Positions 5,319 to 5,564 of a stretch of DNA of 5,564 bases are shown in pieces. The stretch is from Pedobacter sp. UBA1654 (lineage in GTDB: Bacteria > Bacteroidota > Bacteroidia > Sphingobacteriales > Sphingobacteriaceae). The notes below the pieces were generated by a model. The model ran no database searches and had not been told where the DNA came from. It saw only the letters and a program-made list of their open reading frames with translations. The stretch lies in contig DCLG01000031.1 in NCBI GenBank assembly GCA_002320935.1, positions 3,418 through 8,981 of the forward strand, read 5' to 3'. Position 1 is the first letter of the stretch; every line of letters begins with the position of its first letter. Position numbers and translations under genes: made by a program.

Positions 5319-5564
5319 ATGTATAAAAACTGGTGGAAAATTCTTGGTTCTGTATTGGTGTTGTATGCATCAACAACAGGCTTTCTGCATAGTGTACCGA
5401 AATTACAGATTCTTCATGAGAGCATAAGAAACTTGTACTTCCATGTTCCAATGTGGTTTAGTATGATCGTTCTTTTTGCAGTCTCTGTTTTTCATAGCAT
5501 CAAATACCTGGCTTCTAACAACCCGGAGAGTGATTTGAAAGCTGTTGAAAGTGTAAACGTAGGC
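5319..5564 (+). CDS. ccmC: Cytochrome c assembly protein CcmC (5' part only)
   Basis: CcmC is the inner-membrane heme-handling protein that binds heme on the outer face and loads it onto CcmE. The frame runs open from ATG 5319 to the right edge, 82 codons of a protein usually about 220-245 aa. A first helix lies at about 7-24 after an aromatic start (MYKNWWKILG). It is followed by the conserved stretch NLYFHVPMWFSM (38-49), in which H42 matches the first heme-ligand histidine of CcmC (the HVP motif), and a second helix at about 43-62. The tryptophan-rich WWD motif and the second conserved histidine would lie beyond the edge and cannot be checked. CcsA/CcmF relatives share the WWD motif, but the HVP motif and the ccmB neighbour favour CcmC. 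Confidence 0.88.
   Translation, partial: MYKNWWKILGSVLVLYASTTGFLHSVPKLQILHESIRNLYFHVPMWFSMIVLFAVSVFHSIKYLASNNPESDLKAVESVNVG

Noticed and set aside
5224..5451. Frames on both strands across the ccmB-ccmC junction
   Set aside because: They overlap ccmB and ccmC, whose conserved motifs fix the true reading frames.
1..5564. Mobile element, CRISPR array, tRNA or defence system
   Set aside because: No transposase, regular repeat-spacer pattern, cloverleaf or defence-type domain was seen on either strand.

Overview
The window reads as chromosomal DNA of a Bacteroidota bacterium, most likely of the Sphingobacteriaceae (Pedobacter or Mucilaginibacter type); the genus is a guess from protein recognition. 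Three things support the phylum. A GldC protein is present, a family restricted to this phylum as far as I know. The dihydroorotase is of the Bacteroidota type with a DDQVHFREPG metal site. Shine-Dalgarno sequences are absent before most genes, while TAnnTTTG boxes, the -7 element of Bacteroidota sigma factors, lie just before two start codons.

Layout. Positions 864 to 1 (minus strand) hold the first 288 codons of dihydroorotase (pyrC), cut by the left edge. A 133-bp AT-rich divergent spacer (865-997) separates it from a plus-strand gene (998-2089) for an orphan exostosin/GT47-like glycosyltransferase. A 131-bp spacer (2090-2220) carries two inverted repeats and promoter-like boxes and leads into a complete DEAD-box RNA helicase (2221-3531). 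Five bases later comes a 94-aa three-helix membrane protein with a TTG start (3537-3821). After a 62-bp gap with a hairpin comes gldC (3884-4219), then in tight succession a 137-aa four-helix membrane protein (4221-4634), ccmB (4647-5306) and the first 82 codons of ccmC (5319 to the right edge).

How the genes fit together. The right half looks like one transcription unit, gldC - membrane protein - ccmB - ccmC, with gaps of 1, 12 and 12 nt. The last two genes belong to System I cytochrome c maturation (heme handling and delivery to CcmE). The 137-aa membrane protein occupies the place just before ccmB where ccmA, the ATPase partner, often lies, and no ccmA is in the window. The helicase and the 94-aa protein may be co-transcribed. 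pyrC (pyrimidine synthesis) and the glycosyltransferase are functionally unrelated neighbours that share a divergent promoter region.

I see no tRNA, rRNA, CRISPR array, insertion sequence, or phage or defence system. Most of the window is ordinary core genome. The points most worth following are the unknown membrane protein inside the gldC-ccm operon, the altered metal site of the dihydroorotase, and two promoter boxes that predict almost leaderless mRNAs.
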